From Oryzomonas sp. (GTDB taxonomy: Bacteria > Desulfobacterota > Desulfuromonadia > Geobacterales > Pseudopelobacteraceae), in contig JARLHN010000034.1 of the NCBI GenBank assembly GCA_031292255.1, positions 141,660-205,659 of the forward strand: a DNA stretch of 64,000 nucleotides, in the 5' to 3' direction. A program made the translations under genes and the position numbers. The notes beneath the pieces were generated by a model. The model was not told the DNA's origin. It did no database searches and saw only the letters and a program-made list of their open reading frames with translations. Shown here one piece after another: positions 47,943 to 56,826 of the stretch (positions are counted from its first letter, which is position 1; each line of letters starts with the position of its first letter).

Positions 47943-48897
47943 GAAAGCCTTTCAACGACCAGGCAGCGGCAATGCAAGCGGCTGCCATGAGCAGGGTGGT
48001 GGTATACATCAACCTGATAATACTCCGGTATGTCCGGCCGTCAAGGGGTAGCTGCGGATCGCCGATGTGTTCCTTCCAGGAGGGGATGCCGCCGTAGCTG
48101 GCCGTGCCGCCCAGGCGCACTCCCAGAGCTCCCGCTGCCGCCGCCTCCGGGTGGCCGCTGTTGGGCGAAGGATGGTTGCGGCGGTCGCGCAATGTGATGC
48201 GGGCGGCGTTTTGCCATGACAGTCCTGCCAGGGGGGCGGCGATGACCATCAGCAGGGCGGTCAGGCGGGCGGGGATGAAATTCAGCAGATCGTCCATGCG
48301 GGCCGAAGCCCATCCGATCCGCAGATAACGATCATTTTTGTAGCCCACCATCGAGTCCAGTGTGCTGACTGCCTTGAAGGCCATGCCGGCCACCGGTCCG
48401 CCGAGGGTCAGCCAGAACAGCGGCGAAATTATGCCGTCGGCGGTGTTCTCGGCCACGGTTTCCACCAAAGCCCGCCAGATATCGTCATCGTTGAGGTCGT
48501 GGGTGTCCCGGCCGACAATGCGCGACAGATGACGCCGCGCAGCCTCTCGGTCCCCGGCCGCCAGGGCGTCGGCAACCAGGGCCGATTCGCAGTGGAGGGA
48601 ACGGGTGGCCAGACAGGTGTAGGAAACATATGCCGCGCCAAGCAGGCCGGCAAGGGCATGTATCCCTGCGAGCCCGTACAGCGCCAACCAGACTGTCGCC
48701 GCGCTTATTCCCACGGTGAAGAGAAGGAGAAGGACACCGGCACCCCTTTCATTGTCGAGGACGTTCCGCAGGCGAGATTCCAAAAAGGTTATCAGTCGGC
48801 CGATCACGATAACCGGGTGGGGGAGGCGGCGGGGATCGCCCAGGGCCAGATCCAGCACCAGCGCCAGAATCAGTACTGCCGGGTCCGGGGGAGTCAC
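47926..48897 (-). CDS. cbiB: Adenosylcobinamide-phosphate synthase
   Basis: CbiB attaches aminopropanol (phosphate) to cobyric acid at the membrane. The 323 residues carry LALGDPRRLPHPVIVIGRLI near the N-terminus, LVETVAENTADGIISPLFW, and SMVGYKNDRYLRIGWASARMDDLLNFIPAR, with about five TM helices. The GTG start overlaps the stop of the upstream cobyric acid synthase fusion (GTGA), and its 3' end overlaps cobD. The three genes encode consecutive late steps of the pathway. The length is normal. Confidence 0.95.
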   Translation of the reverse strand: MTPPDPAVLILALVLDLALGDPRRLPHPVIVIGRLITFLESRLRNVLDNERGAGVLLLLFTVGISAATVWLALYGLAGIHALAGLLGAAYVSYTCLATRSLHCESALVADALAAGDREAARRHLSRIVGRDTHDLNDDDIWRALVETVAENTADGIISPLFWLTLGGPVAGMAFKAVSTLDSMVGYKNDRYLRIGWASARMDDLLNFIPARLTALLMVIAAPLAGLSWQNAARITLRDRRNHPSPNSGHPEAAAAGALGVRLGGTASYGGIPSWKEHIGDPQLPLDGRTYRSIIRLMYTTTLLMAAACIAAAWSLKGFHVPHP

Positions 48898-51392
48898 CGC
48901 TCCAACCCGCAGATATCCAGCAGGCGAGTGATGTCGAGATGTCGCTCAAGGTGGTCGGCAAGTTTTTCGAACGGGTCCCCGTGACCCTGTTCGTGGGTGT
49001 CGTGCCGCAACGGCAGCCCCTTGTCGCGGCGGATGCGGTTGAGATATGCCTCCCGAAAGCGGGCGTTGTCGAAGAGGCCGTGCAGATAGGTGCCGAAGAT
49101 CCTGGCGTCCGGAGAAACTGCGCCGTCTTCGACCGCGACCCGGGTCGCCCCGCGCTGGATGACGCGGGCAAAGGGTTGTAATGAGCCGATGGGGGTAGTG
49201 ATACCCGCGTGGATTTCATAGCCGGAAAGGTCGTCCCGGCAACCGGGGGCTGTTGCCGTCCCGGCTGCGTCAAGGCGGGCCAAAGCCTGGTGGGTTGCCT
49301 TTTCCGGCAGGAGTTCCGTCTCCACCGGGAGCAGGCCGAGCCCGGACAACTCCTGTACGTCCGATTCCACACCGTGCGGGTCCCGTACCCGAAGGCCGAG
49401 CATCTGGTACCCGCCGCAGATACCTGCGATGTACCCCCTGAAGCCCGCGATGGCCTCAAAGAAGCCTCGCTCCTCCAGGTAGCGGAGGTCGGGGATGGTG
49501 GACTTGCTGCCGGGAAGGATGAGGACATCGCATCCTTCCAACTGTTGCGGCGATTCCAGATAGGTTAGGGTGCAGTCCGGCTCGCAGCTGAACGCGTCGA
49601 AGTCGGTGAAGTTGGAAATCCGCGGCAGCCTGACGATCCCGATCCGGATGCTGTTCGACGCAGGGCCGTCGCCGGCAGGCCGGGAAGGGCGGCTGAGCGC
49701 CATGCTGTCCTCGGCCGGCAGGTTGAGGTCCGCCAGCCAGGGGAGGACGCCAATGATCGGTATACCGGTCCGCTCAACGATGAAGTCGAGGCCCGGCCTC
49801 AGAATGGCGTCGTCGCCGCGGAACCTGTTGATGATGATCCCGCGGATCATCGCCTTCTCTGAGGGCTCCAGCAGATCGATGGTGCCGATGATCTGGGCGA
49901 ATACGCCGCCGCGGTCGATATCGGCCACCAGTATGACCGGGCAGCGCGCCATCGCGGCAACCCGGAGGTTGGCGATGTCGTTGCGCTTGAGATTGATCTC
50001 GGCAATGCTTCCTGCACCCTCGATGGCAATGAACTCGTAGCCGTTTTTCAGGCGCTCGAAACTCTCGGCAATCTTTTCGAAGGCCAGGGGTTTGTAAGCA
50101 TCGTATTGAGCCACATTCATGTTGCCGACCGGCCGCCCCTGGATGATCACCTGGCTGCCCGTGTCCGAATTGGGTTTCAGCAACACCGGGTTCATGTCGG
50201 TGTGGGCATTGATGCGGCATGCCTGGGCCTGAACGGCCTGGGCCCGGCCTATCTCGCCTCCTTCGGGTGTGACGCCGGAGTTGAGGGACATGTTCTGCGA
50301 TTTGAAGGGAGCGGCGCTGATGCCGCGCCTTACGAGCAGGCGGCAAAATCCGGCCGTAATGACCGATTTGCCCACATCCGAAGCCGTGCCGCAGAACATG
50401 ACGGCACCCGGCCGGGATGCCTTCGGCGTATCCTTTTCCGTCTGAATCCGTGACGCTTTCATGCCTTCGTTTGACCGGAAGGCCTCTGCCTTAGCATTCA
50501 TGGAAATAATCGATCGTTCGACGGAGGACCGGCATGGCGAGTGGTCTGCTGCGGTATGGGCGGCGTGCGGGCTCCGGCTCTTCCGGCCACTGCGGCATTC
50601 CAGCGTCACGGATTCAGGTCCCGTAATGGAGGCGGTGCCGCCGTACTTGCCTGCATAGCCGCGCGGCGTCACCATGCGGCCACGGCTGTCGACAAAGCTT
50701 TTGCTGTTGCCGATGATGACGATTGTGGACATGTCGATGTGATGTTCCAGCAGCTCCCCCAGCGTGGTAACGGTGCTCCGTTCATCCGGGCGGCAGGCGT
50801 TGCGCACGATGCCCGCCGGAGTCTCTGCCGGCCGGGCAGCCAGGATGATGCGGCGGGCCTCCTCGATCTGGGTGACGCGCTTTGTGCTGCGCGGATTGAA
50901 GAGCACAATCACGAAATCGGCCCGGGCGGCCGCCTCCAGCCGTGTTGTAATAAGATCCCAGGGAGTGAGCAGGTCGGAGAGAGAGATGACGGCAAAATCG
51001 TGCATGAGCGGTGCGCCCAGCACGGAGGCTGCCGCCTGGATGGCTGAAATGCCGGGTATGACACGGACATCAGGCTGGGGCAACCCGTTGCCGGTCTCGT
51101 TTTCCAGCATCTCCAGCACCAGGCCGGCCATGCCGTAGATACCGGCGTCTCCCCCGGATACCAGGGCGACCGTTTCACCGGCGCGCGCCCTGGCGATGGC
51201 CTCGCGGCAGCGTCCCATCTCCTGCATCATGCCGGTAGATATCGTTGTTTTTCCGGCCGTGAGCGGGCTGATCTGCTCAAGGTAACTGTCGTAGCCGATA
51301 ATGGTTGCAGATTCGGCGAGGGCCTGCCGGGCGGCATCGGTCAGGTGGACGATATCTCCGGGGCCGGTGCCGATGATGTACAGGGGGGGCAT
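48894..51392 (-). CDS. Fusion of precorrin-3B C17-methyltransferase and cobyric acid synthase
   Basis: One frame of 832 residues joins two corrin-pathway enzymes. Residues 1-255 are CobJ/CbiH, the ring-contracting SAM methyltransferase (MPPLYIIGTGPGDIVHLT, LVSGGDAGIYGMAG, VRVIPGISAIQAAASVLGAP). Residues about 256-328 are a basic, Ser-rich linker. Residues about 329-832 are CobQ/CbiP, the amidotransferase that makes cobyric acid (VMFCGTASDVGKSVI, FKSQNMSLNSGVTPEGGEIG, IEGAGSIAEINL, glutaminase Cys in IAGICGGYQMLG, GTYLHGLFDN). Both halves look complete. Internal ATGs at 50501 and 50462 have weak ribosome sites, so a separate CobQ might also be made. The enzymes act at different stages of the pathway, which makes the fusion unusual. 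Confidence 0.93.
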   Translation of the reverse strand: MPPLYIIGTGPGDIVHLTDAARQALAESATIIGYDSYLEQISPLTAGKTTISTGMMQEMGRCREAIARARAGETVALVSGGDAGIYGMAGLVLEMLENETGNGLPQPDVRVIPGISAIQAAASVLGAPLMHDFAVISLSDLLTPWDLITTRLEAAARADFVIVLFNPRSTKRVTQIEEARRIILAARPAETPAGIVRNACRPDERSTVTTLGELLEHHIDMSTIVIIGNSKSFVDSRGRMVTPRGYAGKYGGTASITGPESVTLECRSGRKSRSPHAAHTAADHSPCRSSVERSIISMNAKAEAFRSNEGMKASRIQTEKDTPKASRPGAVMFCGTASDVGKSVITAGFCRLLVRRGISAAPFKSQNMSLNSGVTPEGGEIGRAQAVQAQACRINAHTDMNPVLLKPNSDTGSQVIIQGRPVGNMNVAQYDAYKPLAFEKIAESFERLKNGYEFIAIEGAGSIAEINLKRNDIANLRVAAMARCPVILVADIDRGGVFAQIIGTIDLLEPSEKAMIRGIIINRFRGDDAILRPGLDFIVERTGIPIIGVLPWLADLNLPAEDSMALSRPSRPAGDGPASNSIRIGIVRLPRISNFTDFDAFSCEPDCTLTYLESPQQLEGCDVLILPGSKSTIPDLRYLEERGFFEAIAGFRGYIAGICGGYQMLGLRVRDPHGVESDVQELSGLGLLPVETELLPEKATHQALARLDAAGTATAPGCRDDLSGYEIHAGITTPIGSLQPFARVIQRGATRVAVEDGAVSPDARIFGTYLHGLFDNARFREAYLNRIRRDKGLPLRHDTHEQGHGDPFEKLADHLERHLDITRLLDICGLER

Positions 51393-51455
51393 GAAATCAC
51401 CTATTCAGGATTGGGGTGGATACCGCACAGTTTGTTGCGCGGTGAAGATGCTGCT

Positions 51456-51505
51456 GCCCCGTGCGGCTGGTTCGGAATCGCTTCCCACGACCAACCGCAC
51501 GGGGC
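51456..51505 (-). terminator. Stem-loop between lytic transglycosylase and cobJ-cobQ genes
   Basis: GCCCCGTGCGGCTGGT (51456-51471) faces ACCAACCGCACGGGGC (51490-51505), a 16-bp stem with one G-U pair and an 18-nt loop. It follows the transglycosylase stop on the minus strand. No T-run follows, so it may be Rho-dependent or serve RNA stability. Confidence 0.5.
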
Positions 51506-51512
51506 ACGGGGG

Positions 51513-52328
51513 TCAGGCGCTGTACGATGAGTAAAGCTGTTTGACCCGTGCCAGATAATCCCGCGTTTCGCGGGGCATGTGCTCAGGTCTTCTGTCCACG
51601 TTGCCCGGGCCCCAGTTATAGGCGGCCAGCGCCGAATCCATGTTGCCGTTGTAGCGGTCGAGCAGGTCGCGCAGGAAGCGTGTCCCGGCCATGACGTTCT
51701 GTTCGGGGTCAAAGGAGTCGTTGACCCCCAGGGAATGGGCGGTTCCGGGCATGAGCTGCATAAGGCCACGGGCGCCCGCGGAGGAGACAGCCGTGGGATT
51801 GAAATTGCTTTCGGCCTTTATAACGGCCTTGATGAGCCCCGTCTCGACCCCGTAACGGCTGGAAGCTTTGGCGATAATCGGCTCCAGCCACTCTTTTCCG
51901 TTTCCCAGCGGTGATGAAGGCAGTGGGAGGGACGACGTGGAGGAGGGTTGTCCCGCAGGAAGCTCAGCCGCATCGCGGGCCGTTTGGGGCTGTGCCGATT
52001 GTGCGGCGGCGTCGGTGTAGGCCTTGATGAGAGGTTGGAGCATGGATGGTTGCTGCCCGAGCACCGACGGGGAGGGCGAGGTGTCGGCCGTGCCGTCTCC
52101 TGCCAGGTTGAGGGTGGTATGGAGCATCTGCAGGCTGAGCGCCTCGGCAAGGTTTTGGGCGGCAGACTGCTCCGTCTGTCCCGCGGCCGAGGTATCCATT
52201 GCGCGGTCGAGCTGTTCGGCAAAGACGCCATCGGATTGTCCGGCGGCATCCTGGCGACCGCTCTTGCTCGATTCCATCGTCAGGACCGATCTGAGAAGCG
52301 ACAGGTTGCTGTTAATATCGATGGTCAT
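51513..52328 (-). CDS. Lytic transglycosylase (SLT domain) with Ser/Ala-rich N-terminus
   Basis: This protein has 271 residues. The C-terminal half (about 145-271) is a soluble lytic transglycosylase domain: catalytic Glu in LIKAVIKAESNFNP, then SSAGARGLMQLMPGTAHSLG, DSFDPEQNVMAGTRFLRDLL and ALAAYNWGPGNVDR. It cleaves the glycan strands of peptidoglycan. The first 140 residues are low-complexity (Ser, Ala, Gln, Pro) with no clear signal peptide, resembling proteins exported through, or assembled with, flagella or other envelope machines. Its ATG overlaps the stop of the sigma-54 activator by 4 bases, which suggests joint control. Confidence 0.88.
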   Translation of the reverse strand: MTIDINSNLSLLRSVLTMESSKSGRQDAAGQSDGVFAEQLDRAMDTSAAGQTEQSAAQNLAEALSLQMLHTTLNLAGDGTADTSPSPSVLGQQPSMLQPLIKAYTDAAAQSAQPQTARDAAELPAGQPSSTSSLPLPSSPLGNGKEWLEPIIAKASSRYGVETGLIKAVIKAESNFNPTAVSSAGARGLMQLMPGTAHSLGVNDSFDPEQNVMAGTRFLRDLLDRYNGNMDSALAAYNWGPGNVDRRPEHMPRETRDYLARVKQLYSSYSA

Positions 52329-53728
52329 GGCGTCTCGTTTTCCCTGCCGAAGGCCAGGTTCTTTTTCTTCAGCTTCTCGATCAGGGTGGTACGTTTGAGG
52401 TTTAACAGCAAGGCCGCTTCTTTCTTGTTGCCCCCGGTTCGCTCCAGGGCCTGGAGAATCAGGCGGTTTTCAAACTCTTCAAGGGCTGAGTTGAGACAGA
52501 TGCCGGTTTCCGGGAATTCGCTCCCGGCCGTCAGCGCCGGGGTCTGCACCTGCACCTGAACCTTTCTGGCAAGGTATTTCTCGGGTAGATCCGAGGGGGC
52601 GATGAGACCGCTATCCTTGAGAATCACCAGGCGCTCAACCAGGTTTTCCAACTCCCGGACGTTCCCCGGCCACTCGTAGTCGCAGAGAATGTCGAGTGTT
52701 TCCCTGGAAAACCCTGTCACCGCATGCCGTTTTTCGCTGTTGAAGCGGCTCAGAAAGGACTCTATCAAAAGCGGTATGTCATCGCGCCGTTCCCGCAGGG
52801 GGGGAATGGTGATAGGGATGACCGAAAGCCGGTAAAAGAGATCTTCGCGAAAGTCCTGGGATTCCACCAGGGCTTCAAGTTTCTTGTTGCTCGCCGCAAT
52901 AATGCGGACATCCACCTTCTGAGACTTTGTCGATCCGACCGGCTCGAACTCCTTGCTCTGCAAGACCCGCAGAAGCTTGACCTGCAGATTGGCCTTCATG
53001 TCGCCGATTTCGTCCAGGAAGAGGGTCCCCTTGTCCGCCATTTCAAAACGCCCCACGCGATTGGCGTAAGCGCCGGTAAATGAGCCTTTGACGTGGCCGA
53101 ACAATTCGCTTTCGATCAGATCCTCGGGGATGGCCGCGCAGTTGATCGGGACAAAATGCTTATCGCTCCTGGAACTCAGTTGGTGTATGGCACGGGCTGC
53201 AAGTTCTTTGCCAGTGCCGGACTCGCCCTGGATCAATACCGTGGCGCTGGATTCGGCCACCTTTTCTATTAATTCAAAAAGCGTAACCATTCTGGTGCTT
53301 TTTCCGATGATGGAGGCGTTGAGCCTGTGGGGAAGGCGGGGTGCGGCCGAAGTGTCCTGGTGTTTCATGGTCTGGAACTCCCTGGCCCGCATGACCAGGC
53401 TTTCCAGTTCGTCCAGATTGAGGGGCTTGGACATGAGAAAGATGTTGTTTTCGTTTGTCGAGCCGATATGTGCGTTGCTGTTGTAGCCGATCAAAACAAG
53501 GAGGGGGTTTATCTTTTTTGCCTGTTCGATGAAATTGGGGGCAATGCCGGCCAGGAACTTCAAATCGGCAATCACGATGCCGATATGTTTTTCGCGGATG
53601 GTGTCAAAGATATGTGATGTCTGTGTCGTGTGGGCGATGTCGTAGCCCTGGTATTTTAGAAACGCCGATACGAGATCGCGGGTTTTGCGGTCGTTCTCAA
53701 CGATGAAAATAGTGCCCGGCGTATCCAT
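52325..53728 (-). CDS. Sigma-54-dependent response regulator
   Basis: This NtrC-type activator has 467 residues. The receiver domain (1-120) keeps the acidic pair in VENDRK, an Asp in IVIADLKFL and Lys in MSKPLN. The AAA+ domain (about 140-365) has Walker A GESGTGKELAARAIH, the sigma-54 contact loop GSFTGA (usually GAFTGA), and LFLDEIGDM. The Fis-type helix-turn-helix is at the end (LERTGGNKKEAALLLNLKRTTLIEKLKKK). The architecture resembles flagellar or exopolysaccharide regulators such as FlrC. No cognate kinase is adjacent. It is co-transcribed with a lytic transglycosylase gene. Confidence 0.93.
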   Translation of the reverse strand: MDTPGTIFIVENDRKTRDLVSAFLKYQGYDIAHTTQTSHIFDTIREKHIGIVIADLKFLAGIAPNFIEQAKKINPLLVLIGYNSNAHIGSTNENNIFLMSKPLNLDELESLVMRAREFQTMKHQDTSAAPRLPHRLNASIIGKSTRMVTLFELIEKVAESSATVLIQGESGTGKELAARAIHQLSSRSDKHFVPINCAAIPEDLIESELFGHVKGSFTGAYANRVGRFEMADKGTLFLDEIGDMKANLQVKLLRVLQSKEFEPVGSTKSQKVDVRIIAASNKKLEALVESQDFREDLFYRLSVIPITIPPLRERRDDIPLLIESFLSRFNSEKRHAVTGFSRETLDILCDYEWPGNVRELENLVERLVILKDSGLIAPSDLPEKYLARKVQVQVQTPALTAGSEFPETGICLNSALEEFENRLILQALERTGGNKKEAALLLNLKRTTLIEKLKKKNLAFGRENETP

Positions 53729-53811
53729 GAATTATCCATTGTTGCGAAGGGTTGTCAGATTTGCCTATGGTCTTTGTGAAAAACGTCAGTGTCGAATCAT
53801 AGATTGTATTG

Positions 53812-53848
53812 ACACTAAAGTCAAGAAAATGACTTTAGTGTTTTTTTA
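53812..53848 (+). terminator. Perfect intrinsic terminator in the che operon leader
   Basis: ACACTAAAGTCA (53812-53823) and TGACTTTAGTGT (53830-53841) pair over 12 bp with a 6-nt loop, followed by seven T on the plus strand. The gene to the left runs the other way, so there is no plus-strand gene for it to end. It may be a leader attenuator, the end of a small RNA, or an operator-like palindrome. Confidence 0.6.
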
Positions 53849-53910
53849 TGGTTGTCGGGCCAATTGGCTTGTTTGATCGCATGGTCTCGATGTATATATT
53901 TAGTCTGCAT

Positions 53911-54155
53911 TGAGTCTCCGTCCGGAAAGGGTTCTTTTCCGCCCATGCGGCGTCAATCTTCGGGCCTGCTGTGACTTCGGCCGTTGGCCTCACCCTTCGG
54001 GCGCCTTCGCGGTCCAATTTAGCAAGCTGAATTGTGCGGCGTACCGCTGTACGCCTCCGCGCAATCCCTTGATTTCCTGGTCTGGGCGAAAAATCCCTCC
54101 TTTCCGGATCGGAAACTGCTAGTTTTTCCTCCGGAGTTTCCGGATTGAAACTATT
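53911..54155. repeat. Family A mosaic repeat, copy A4 with terminal hairpin
   Basis: The element begins GAGTCTCCGTCCGGAAAGGG, carries all shared internal modules (TCACCCTTCGGGCGCC; TTTAGCAAGCTGAATTGTG; TACGCCTCCGCGCAATCCC), and ends in TTTCCGGATCGGAAACTG plus a second hairpin (TCCTCCGGAGTTTCCGG...). It is the longest and most complete copy and lies in the leader of the chemotaxis operon. Confidence 0.78.
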
Positions 54156-54298
54156 TATCATGCTTGATAAATACGGACCCACATGGTAAATATTAGGCGC
54201 AACTCAGTATTCTAATTTTGTCGAGGGGTGTTGCTCAGGCAAAATTAGCAAACAGTTTTGATAGTTTCGACATGTTTATACATACAGAGGAGGGAATG

Positions 54299-54793
54299 AT
54301 GAACGATGCACTCGTGCCGGTAAAATCTGATGAGTCTCGCGACAAGCTGATCCAGCTGGTAAGTTTTAATCTCGACGAGGAAGAATACGGCGTGGATGTC
54401 CTCAAGGTCCGGGAGATCATCCGCATGCCGATCGTTACCCGGGTTCCCAATACGCCTCACTACGTAGAGGGTGTCATCAATCTGCGCGGCAAGGTGATCC
54501 CGATCATTTCCATGCGCAGGAAATTCGGTCTGCTGGAAACGGAAAGCGACAAACAGACCCGCATCATGGTTATGGACGTGGAAGGTGAGCTGATGGGTTT
54601 CATCGTTGATGCCGTTTCGGAGGTTATCCGCATCTCCGGCAGCGAGATCCAGCCTTCTCCCGCGGTAGTCGCCGGCAGTGTTGACCAGGAATGCATTGCC
54701 GGCGTGATAAACCAGGCCGAGCGTCTGCTGGTGTTGCTGGAATTGGAGAGGATGTTTTCCACTGACGAAAAGAGACTTTTCACATCGATGTAA
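54299..54793 (+). CDS. cheW: CheW chemotaxis coupling protein
   Basis: CheW links chemoreceptors to the CheA kinase. The 164 residues form a single CheW domain (KLIQLVSFNLDEEEYGVDVL, KVREIIRM, VPNTPHYVEGVINLRGKVIP, FIVDAVSEVIRI). GAGGAGGGA sets the ATG at 54299, with an adjacent ATG at 54296. It is the first gene of a five-gene chemotaxis operon. No chemoreceptor gene is in the window. Confidence 0.94.
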   Translation: MNDALVPVKSDESRDKLIQLVSFNLDEEEYGVDVLKVREIIRMPIVTRVPNTPHYVEGVINLRGKVIPIISMRRKFGLLETESDKQTRIMVMDVEGELMGFIVDAVSEVIRISGSEIQPSPAVVAGSVDQECIAGVINQAERLLVLLELERMFSTDEKRLFTSM

Positions 54794-54826
54794 TCGCCGG
54801 ACCCAGATGTGCTCAAGGAGAGTTTA

Positions 54827-56656
54827 ATGCCACCGTTTGACAGCGAAGACCAGGAACTGCTTGAAGGTTTCCTTACCGAGACGACCGAGTTGCTCGAAAA
54901 ACTCGATGACGATCTCGTTGCCCTGGAGAAGTCATCTGACGACCCCGAACTTCTCAACCGGATATTCAGGTCGATACATACCGTCAAGGGTGCCTCAAGC
55001 TTCCTGGGATTCGACCTTCTGGTCAAGGTGACCCACAAGACGGAGGACGTCCTGAATCGCCTGCGTAAAGGCGAGTTGCCGGTAACGCCGGAGATCATGG
55101 ACGTCATCCTCGAAGCCACCGACCTGGTCAAGATTCTGGTCAGCGACATCAAGGCAGGGGATATCCAGGAGCGTGAGATCGACGGCACCATAGGCAAACT
55201 GCTGCCGTATCTTTCCGAAAACATAGTTGCCCAGGCAGCGCCCCAGGCCGTGACGGAGCAGGCCCCGGCAGTGCAGGAGCCGTCGCCGCAAGCGGCCGCG
55301 GAACAGGATGCCGCCCCTGCTCCGGCCGAGCCGTCCCCGGCGTCGCCCCCGAAGCAGGAGGTAGCGCCGGTATCGCCCCAGAAGCCAGCAGGCGATGCCG
55401 TCGCCAAGAAGGCCCCGGTTCCCAAGCCGGCCGAGGGCAGGGGGGAAGACCTCTCCGACAACACAACCGTGCGCGTCGATGTCAAACGCCTTGACGACCT
55501 GATGAACCAGGTAGGTGAGTTGGTGCTTGAGCGCAACCGCATGATCCAGCTCAACCAGGACCTGCAGCAGGGAGACGCCGAGCGGCTCGATTTCAACGAA
55601 GAATTCGGCAAACTCACCAAACGGATGAATTTTGTCACATCGGAACTGCAGATGCAGGTCCTTAAGATGCGCATGATCCCGGTGGACAAGGTCTTCAAGA
55701 AATTCCCCCGCATCGTCCGCAGCCTGGCCCGTGACCTGGGCAAAGAGGTCGATCTGCAAATCTTCGGCGAGGAGACCGAACTGGACCGCTCGGTTGTTGA
55801 CGAGATCGGCGATCCGCTCATCCACCTGATCCGCAATGCCATGGACCATGGCCTGGAGACCCCCGACGAACGTGTTGACTCGGGGAAGCCGCGGGTGGGC
55901 ACCCTTGTCCTTGCTGCTGTCCACGAAGGCAACCAGATAATCATCAGCATCAAGGACGACGGCCGCGGCATCGACACCGACCGTGTCGGACGCAAAGCAC
56001 TCGAAAAAGGGCTGGTGACCGAGGACCAGCTGGCTGCAATGAGCCAGCGGGAGCTCTTCGATCTGATCTTTCTCCCCGGCTTCTCGACCAAGGAAAAGGC
56101 CTCCGACCTCTCCGGCCGGGGGGTCGGCATGGACGTGGTCAAGACCAACATCAAAAAGCTCAACGGCCTGATCGAGATCAAGAGTGAAAAAGGGATGGGC
56201 TCGGAATTCATTCTACGTCTGCCCTTGACCCTGGCCATCATCCAATCGCTTTTGGTCGAGGTGGAAGGGGAGATCTATTCCATCCCGCTCTCCTCGGTGC
56301 TTGAGACCTTGCGGGTTGAGCAGAACATGTTCCATATGGTCGGGGGACAGGAAGTGCTCAAACTACGCGAATCAGTACTGCCGCTGATGCGTCTGCAAAG
56401 AAAGTTCAATGTGCAAAAGCGCAATGAAAACGAAGATTTCTGTTACGTCGTCGTCGTCGGCGCCGCCGACAAGCGCATGGGACTGGTTGTCACGCGCCTG
56501 GTGGGGCAGCAGGAGGTGGCCATCAAGTCGCTCGGCAACTACCTGGCCAACATCCCCGGCATCGCCGGTTCCACCATCTTAGGCGACGGCCGGGTGACCC
56601 TGATTGTCGATCCGGTCGGACTCATCGACGGCGGCGAAAGCGTTTCCGGCAGGTAA
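54827..56656 (+). CDS. cheA: CheA chemotaxis histidine kinase without a P2 domain
   Basis: CheA passes phosphate to CheY and CheB. The 609 residues hold a P1/Hpt domain with phospho-His51 (IFRSIHTVKGASSFLG), then an Ala/Pro/Gln-rich linker (about 140-205) in place of the CheY-binding P2 domain. The dimerisation P3 follows (DVKRLDDLMNQVGELVLERN), then the P4 kinase (DPLIHLIRNAMDHGLE, DDGRGID, GRGVGMDVVKTNI), and the P5 CheW-like domain. AAGGAG lies before the ATG at 54827. Lack of P2 suggests direct transfer from P1. The gene follows cheW by 33 bases. Confidence 0.94.
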   Translation: MPPFDSEDQELLEGFLTETTELLEKLDDDLVALEKSSDDPELLNRIFRSIHTVKGASSFLGFDLLVKVTHKTEDVLNRLRKGELPVTPEIMDVILEATDLVKILVSDIKAGDIQEREIDGTIGKLLPYLSENIVAQAAPQAVTEQAPAVQEPSPQAAAEQDAAPAPAEPSPASPPKQEVAPVSPQKPAGDAVAKKAPVPKPAEGRGEDLSDNTTVRVDVKRLDDLMNQVGELVLERNRMIQLNQDLQQGDAERLDFNEEFGKLTKRMNFVTSELQMQVLKMRMIPVDKVFKKFPRIVRSLARDLGKEVDLQIFGEETELDRSVVDEIGDPLIHLIRNAMDHGLETPDERVDSGKPRVGTLVLAAVHEGNQIIISIKDDGRGIDTDRVGRKALEKGLVTEDQLAAMSQRELFDLIFLPGFSTKEKASDLSGRGVGMDVVKTNIKKLNGLIEIKSEKGMGSEFILRLPLTLAIIQSLLVEVEGEIYSIPLSSVLETLRVEQNMFHMVGGQEVLKLRESVLPLMRLQRKFNVQKRNENEDFCYVVVVGAADKRMGLVVTRLVGQQEVAIKSLGNYLANIPGIAGSTILGDGRVTLIVDPVGLIDGGESVSGR

Positions 56657-56826
56657 GCCGGTGACCGTCCGAAAATCTTTTCGGCGACGCGGGTTGGCAT
56701 TTCGGTCGTGTATGATAGGACTGGAAATAACCTTGATGGTAAAATAAAAGATTGTAAATTCGATAGCTTCATAGACATACCGGTGTTTTGGAGTAAACGC
56801 CAACCACAAGCTCAAAAGGACTGACC

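Noticed and set aside
54460-56241. Long minus-strand frame opposite cheA
   Set aside because: It is a shadow of cheA with Ser/Arg-rich composition and no domain; cheA motifs are all in the plus frame.
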